Part shown: piece by piece, positions 60,603 through 64,000 of the stretch
How positions within the stretch are numbered: the first letter of the stretch is position 1
How the letters are laid out: every line of letters begins with the position of its first letter
DNA from: Diprion similis
Lineage: Eukaryota > Arthropoda > Insecta > Hymenoptera > Diprionidae
NCBI RefSeq assembly: GCF_021155765.1
Contig: NC_060107.1
Span: forward strand, 18,152,501 to 18,216,500
DNA: 64,000 nucleotides
Direction: 5' to 3'
Notes under the pieces: model-generated
Databases searched by the model: none
Told to the model about the DNA's origin: nothing
Seen by the model: only the letters and a program-made list of their open reading frames with translations
Made by a program: the position numbers and the translations under genes

Positions 60603-60784
60603 TGGGGATTGTATTTGAGACGAAAAAGTCAGGCAAAAGTTATAAAAGCGAGACGTCATGGCCAAATATCATCAGTCGTCCAGCACCATTGACGAAGCTG
60701 ACATCTCCGCTGAAGCTGACACCTCTGAACGCTCGGTTTCTCCAGAGTCTAGGTCTTCGATTACGTGGAAATTTTGGAAAATAA
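60602..60784 (+). CDS. Small conserved Polinton protein (60 aa)
   Basis: Starts at the TAATG overlap with the penton stop. It reads MGIVFETKKSGKSYKSETSW and ends with a FLQSLGLRLRG motif. Short basic proteins ending in this way are often found between the penton and major capsid genes in Polintons. The promoter of the major capsid gene lies inside it. Function unknown. Confidence 0.65.
   Translation: MGIVFETKKSGKSYKSETSWPNIISRPAPLTKLTSPLKLTPLNARFLQSLGLRLRGNFGK
60641..60678 (+). promoter_or_regulatory. Core promoter of major capsid gene
   Basis: TATAAAAGCG at 60641 and TCAGTC with its A at 60674, spacing 33 bp, embedded in the preceding small gene. Confidence 0.75.
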
Positions 60785-60818
60785 AAATTCGTGTTCGCTG
60801 CATCCTGTGCGTGTTACC

Positions 60819-62033
60819 ATGGAGGAAATAATAAGAATACAGAAACCCGTGACATTCGACGAATCGATCGCACACTCTGAGGTTCACGCTCACCAGCCAT
60901 TTGCATCATCGACCTTTGGGAATAACGATGAAATTCGAATTTCCGTTCAAAATCAGAACGAGTGCGTGCTACCGGAAAAAAGCTCCCTGCACATTCACGG
61001 GAAAGTTACAAAAGAAGATTATTCCATGGTGGCCGCTACAAAATTGGTCAACATGGCTGTTTGCCATATGTTTGAGGAAATTCGGTACGAGTTGAACGGT
61101 GTGGAAATTGATCGAAATAAAAATGTGGGCATCACCAGCATCATGAAGGGATACTTATCCCTCACCCCAGGGCAACAGCGCGGCTTGGAGAACACCGGTT
61201 GGCTGAGCGTTGCCGATATCAACCTGGCCGATGATGCTGGAAATTTTGATGTCGTTATACCGCTGCGTTATCTGCTGGGATTCGCCGAGGATTATTGCCG
61301 AGTCGTCGTTAATGCCAAACATGAGTTGATTCTCACACGCACTAACACCGATTTAAATGCTGTACTTCAGACAAACACTACCGAGAAGTTTAAAATTACC
61401 CTCAAAAAAGTCGAGTGGCTGCTGCCCTACATCAAACTAGCCGACAAGCCGAAAATCCAGCTACTCAACTACATCGCCAAGGACTCGGCCATTCCCATGA
61501 GTTTTCGTTCTTGGGAAACGTACGTGTATCCGACGCTGCCATCAACGACGCGGCATGTCTGGGCGGTCAAGACATCGACACAGCTGGAGAAGCCTAGATA
61601 CGTCATAATGGGATTCCAAACTGCAAGGAAAAACGAGGCATTGAAAAATGCTAGCGAATTCGATCATTGTAGAATAAGAGATGTGAAACTCTTTCTCAAC
61701 TCACAGTGTTACCCCTATGGGAATTTAAATCTAGATATTTACAATAATCAATACGCCATTCTGTACGATATGTATGTCCAGTTTCAAACATCCTACTACA
61801 ACAAGGAAGCCGAACCTCTGCTCTCGAAAAGTGAATTTATAAAACGCGCGCCCCTGATCGTCATCGATTGCTCAAAACAAAATAAATCGTTGAAAACCGG
61901 ACCGGTGGACACCCGGCTGGAATTTGAAGCAAGCGTAGAATTTCCTCGAAACACCGCAGCCTACTGTATGATCTTGCACGATCGGGTCGTTGAGTACAGT
62001 CCGATTAGTGGCACGGTGAAGAAATTAGTATAA
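60819..62033 (+). CDS. Major capsid protein of Polinton (double jelly-roll)
   Basis: The 404-residue protein from ATG 60819; an in-phase upstream stretch to 60765 lacks an ATG. It has the Polinton major capsid pattern: PVTFDESIAHSEVHAHQPF near the start, IRYELNGVEIDRNKNVG, FDVVIPLRYLLGFAEDY in the first jelly roll, and VWAVKTSTQLEKPRYVIMGF and NQYAILYDMYVQFQTSYY in the second. It ends ASVEFPRNTAAYCMILHDRV. The frame is intact. It would build the icosahedral capsid with the penton protein. Confidence 0.93.
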   Translation: MEEIIRIQKPVTFDESIAHSEVHAHQPFASSTFGNNDEIRISVQNQNECVLPEKSSLHIHGKVTKEDYSMVAATKLVNMAVCHMFEEIRYELNGVEIDRNKNVGITSIMKGYLSLTPGQQRGLENTGWLSVADINLADDAGNFDVVIPLRYLLGFAEDYCRVVVNAKHELILTRTNTDLNAVLQTNTTEKFKITLKKVEWLLPYIKLADKPKIQLLNYIAKDSAIPMSFRSWETYVYPTLPSTTRHVWAVKTSTQLEKPRYVIMGFQTARKNEALKNASEFDHCRIRDVKLFLNSQCYPYGNLNLDIYNNQYAILYDMYVQFQTSYYNKEAEPLLSKSEFIKRAPLIVIDCSKQNKSLKTGPVDTRLEFEASVEFPRNTAAYCMILHDRVVEYSPISGTVKKLV

Positions 62034-62213
62034 GCCAATTTTTAGAGTAATATGTTAAATGTAAGAATGTAGAAAATAATATGTATAAGGTTAATTGTTG
62101 AAATTATTAATAATATGATCAATTATTATATAGAAGCTGCAAAGCTAAATGTAATTGAGGATAAATAAAAACATCTGTTCAGTGTATCTGATTGTTATTT
62201 TGAAATTGACTTG

Positions 62214-62398
62214 CTCCTCCCACCATCCTCCCGTAACCGACATCTGGCATTTTTTAATAATTTTTGAAGAATCTTTTATGTGTGACAGATTTATTTCAAC
62301 AGCTGCATCCGGCATTTATGATAAAATCTAGTATGTACAGATTTATTTACATTACCACCCACTGCATTCATTATCGGCATGAGCTGAAAGGCTGCATT
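62214..62398 (-). repeat. Right terminal inverted repeat of Polinton
   Basis: Inverted counterpart of the repeat at 48394. The interval 62,034-62,213 after the capsid gene holds an AATAAAAAC polyadenylation-like signal near 62,163 and no gene. Confidence 0.9.
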
Positions 62399-62424
62399 AA
62401 AATATAGAAAGCTGATTTAACGCT

Positions 62425-62781
62425 CCCTCCAAACAATTCCTCACCCAAATATTCAAGATCTCAACAGGTTATGGGCCCAGTCACCCTACCTGAAGAACGG
62501 GTGAGATAAGAATTGTGTGGAAGAACGTGTGCGCCACGAGGCGGAACGGGTAGAGGCGGCCATTAGAGCCTAAAAACGTGCGCGGTTACCAGGAAGTTCG
62601 TTCGTGTGTGCGGTTCTCGAATAAGACTACAGAAATATATGGGAAGATTTTTCGGTGCGGCAAGTGAGGCGGTTTGATGGCACAAACTTCCAAGGCTGGA
62701 AGTTTCAGCTAACCGCGGTGCTCTTGGCAAACGAAATATACGATGTAGTGGTCGGGGCGAGAGTAATGCCGGCAAACAGAT
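62425..62781 (+). mobile_element. Copia 5' remnant (LTR end, primer site, start of gag)
   Basis: TCAACA at 62461-62466 followed by GGTTATGGGCCCAG is a copia LTR end plus tRNA-iMet primer site. It is different in sequence from the copia at 35768. The leader leads to a gag start at about 62,655 (VRRFDGTNFQGWKFQL). Homology stops near 62,781, where TGTTACG begins, perhaps another LTR. Confidence 0.7.
62655..62781 (+). pseudogene. Truncated copia Gag N-terminus
   Basis: About 42 codons contain RRFDGTNFQGWKFQLTAVLL and YDVVVGARVMP, the classic copia Gag start. No ATG is in phase; the first codon is GTG. The remainder to the stop at 62861 does not look like Gag. Confidence 0.65.
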
Positions 62782-64000
62782 GTTACGTTCTGAGAGGAAC
62801 GCCAGGAGTTGATTATGATTCACTGCGTGATTTTGGTGAATCTCTTGACTTACGTAGTTGATGTTCGAAAATCTGCTGATCAGCTCCTCAGCTCTTCTCG
62901 TTCGGCTCAATTAATTCTGAGAGTTTGTAAGGTAATTAGGCTCGTGCCAACCATCACTATGCGTGATTGAAATAATTCTCTTTACACAACACTTTAATTT
63001 AGAATAAACACTTATTAATAATCAACAATGTTCTTTACATTCTCAGTTGTCGAATTTACAATGGTTTATAAACTGCTGTTTTGCTTATTACAGTCACAAC
63101 TGTTATTAAATCTTCGAAGGTTCTGAGTTTGACTTTATTCACTGAGTCTAAACTTTTCTATGATTTGTGGATTAAACTCTGTTCTAAAGTTGTTCTGCTT
63201 TCTATGACGTCTAAAACTGTTCTCTCTGATGTCTGGATTTATTCTGCTCTGATCTCTCTGATATCTAAGACTGTTCTGCTTTAATTTGAATTAAGGTTGA
63301 GAAAAGAGGTGGAAAAAATAGGAGGAGTTCGAAAGGGTTACAGTTTCTCGCGGGTCTAGGATGATTGGATGAGGATATTAATCAGTATGGGGGTAAAGTT
63401 TCTGATTAGTGCGTAGGATCTTGGCGGGGAATTAGCGTGAGGTGGTTGGTTTAGAAAGCAAGCGGCGATACGCTAATTGGCCGCGTGATCATTAAATAAG
63501 GGCGCTATTCCTAATTCTGAGAATAAGGCTTCTTTATCTGAGAGCTATTCATGACTTCTCTTCCCACGTTTCCTCTGTTTAGTCTACTCGACTATCGTTA
63601 TTGAGTGATAATTGCAAGTGATTATTGACTTGAATTATCGCAGGTGTTTATTACTCTGAGTTATTGCAAGTGTTTATTGCCCTGAATTATTGCAAGTGTT
63701 TATTACTTTGAAGCACTGCAGCTGCGATCGTAAATTAAGGGATTTATTTAAAAGCTAATGTTGAAAAATATAACGGTCAAATGTGAGAAAAATATAAGTA
63801 CCATATATGTATATAAGTTTAGCTGATGAAATAACGGTTAATACAGCGTAGAGAACTATCGATATAAGAATATTGCACGTTATGATTATAATTGTGCCTG
63901 TCGGTATTAGTCTAAGAACTACGGGTAAGAGCTCCTAAAGCTCTCCTATGGTAACTGCACATCGGTAATGTAGGATACAGAGAGGGTGCCCCCGTGGGTA
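62782..64000. other. Non-coding end of window, possibly an LTR or other repeat
   Basis: Starts TGTTACGTTCTGAG within the copia remnant, as an inserted LTR would, but the other end is not identifiable. A TCTAAA.CTGTTCT motif recurs several times at 63,145-63,280. No gene supported. Confidence 0.35.
63604..63722 (+). repeat. 27-bp tandem repeat
   Basis: About four to five copies of a unit like GAATTATTGCAAGTGTTTAT with small differences. Confidence 0.75.

Larger units (their letters stand above)
48369..62418. mobile_element. Polinton/Maverick element, nearly complete
   Basis: About 14 kb carrying the full Polinton set: protein-primed DNA polymerase B, integrase with chromodomain, FtsK/HerA-type packaging ATPase, adenain-like Cys protease, penton (minor capsid) and major capsid proteins, PLA2-like protein and conserved small genes. 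Recognisable TIRs begin at 48394 and end at 62398. A 6-bp AACGCT at 48363-48368 and 62419-62424 fits the 6-bp target duplication of Polintons and would make the left end begin with AG as expected. Damage seen: one frameshift in the first gene and one in the polymerase gene. Confidence 0.93.

Overview
This is a transposon-dominated stretch of animal nuclear DNA. It is probably arthropod and most likely insect. The mobile families present fit this: Polinton/Maverick, an ISL2EU-type element with a THAP transposase, a copia element primed on the internal half of initiator tRNA-Met, and Ty3/gypsy. The core promoters of the Polinton genes use a TCAGTC-like initiator, the arthropod type. Genes here carry introns, and AT-rich satellite DNA is abundant. 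I see no convincing host gene; almost every coding region belongs to a mobile element.

Layout. (1) 1-14,664: a giant inverted repeat with arms of about 3.96 kb (397-4358 and 10244-14205). Each arm carries a complete copy of a Mutator-like (MULE) transposase whose C-terminus is a ubiquitin-specific-protease domain. A single in-frame TAA splits the gene in both arms. Between the arms sits a separate CACTA/En-Spm-like (CMC) element at 4359-9992, with a tnp2-like transposase and a DUF4806 gene, plus a 253-bp hairpin MITE. The arms also include flanking AT-rich satellite of about 240 bp per unit. (2) 14,665-20,044: a young Ty3/gypsy element inserted in that satellite; its gag reading frame starts inside the 5' LTR and reads through the primer-binding site. 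(3) 20,419-24,726: an ISL2EU element, also inserted in the satellite, with a SWIM-YqaJ nuclease gene facing a THAP-DDE transposase gene. (4) 25,381-27,990: a 145-bp satellite with a 714-bp five-monomer higher-order repeat, followed to 28,930 by a block rich in RGCACAA. (5) 28,931-35,690: non-coding DNA with two degenerate foldback structures and a diverged direct duplication. (6) 35,700-43,430: a Mutator-like/YqaJ gene split by a reverse-oriented copia element (35,768-40,656, target duplication AAGAA). (7) 43,431-48,360: non-coding DNA with a piggyBac-type MITE, an inverted repeat and a very G-rich low-complexity block. (8) 48,369-62,418: a nearly complete 14-kb Polinton/Maverick with protein-primed DNA polymerase B, integrase, packaging ATPase, adenain-like protease, penton and major capsid genes, a PLA2-like protein and several conserved small genes. 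(9) 62,419-64,000: a copia 5' remnant into which the Polinton appears to have landed, then non-coding sequence with short tandem repeats.

The genes work as separate transposition systems rather than one pathway. In the Polinton, replication, integration and virion-morphogenesis genes share a uniform TATA plus TCAGTC promoter about 30 bp apart, with several reading frames overlapping by a few bases. The most unusual items are the palindromic MULE-USP locus, the LTR-internal gag start, the shared Polinton promoter grammar, and the satellite/RGCACAA relationship.
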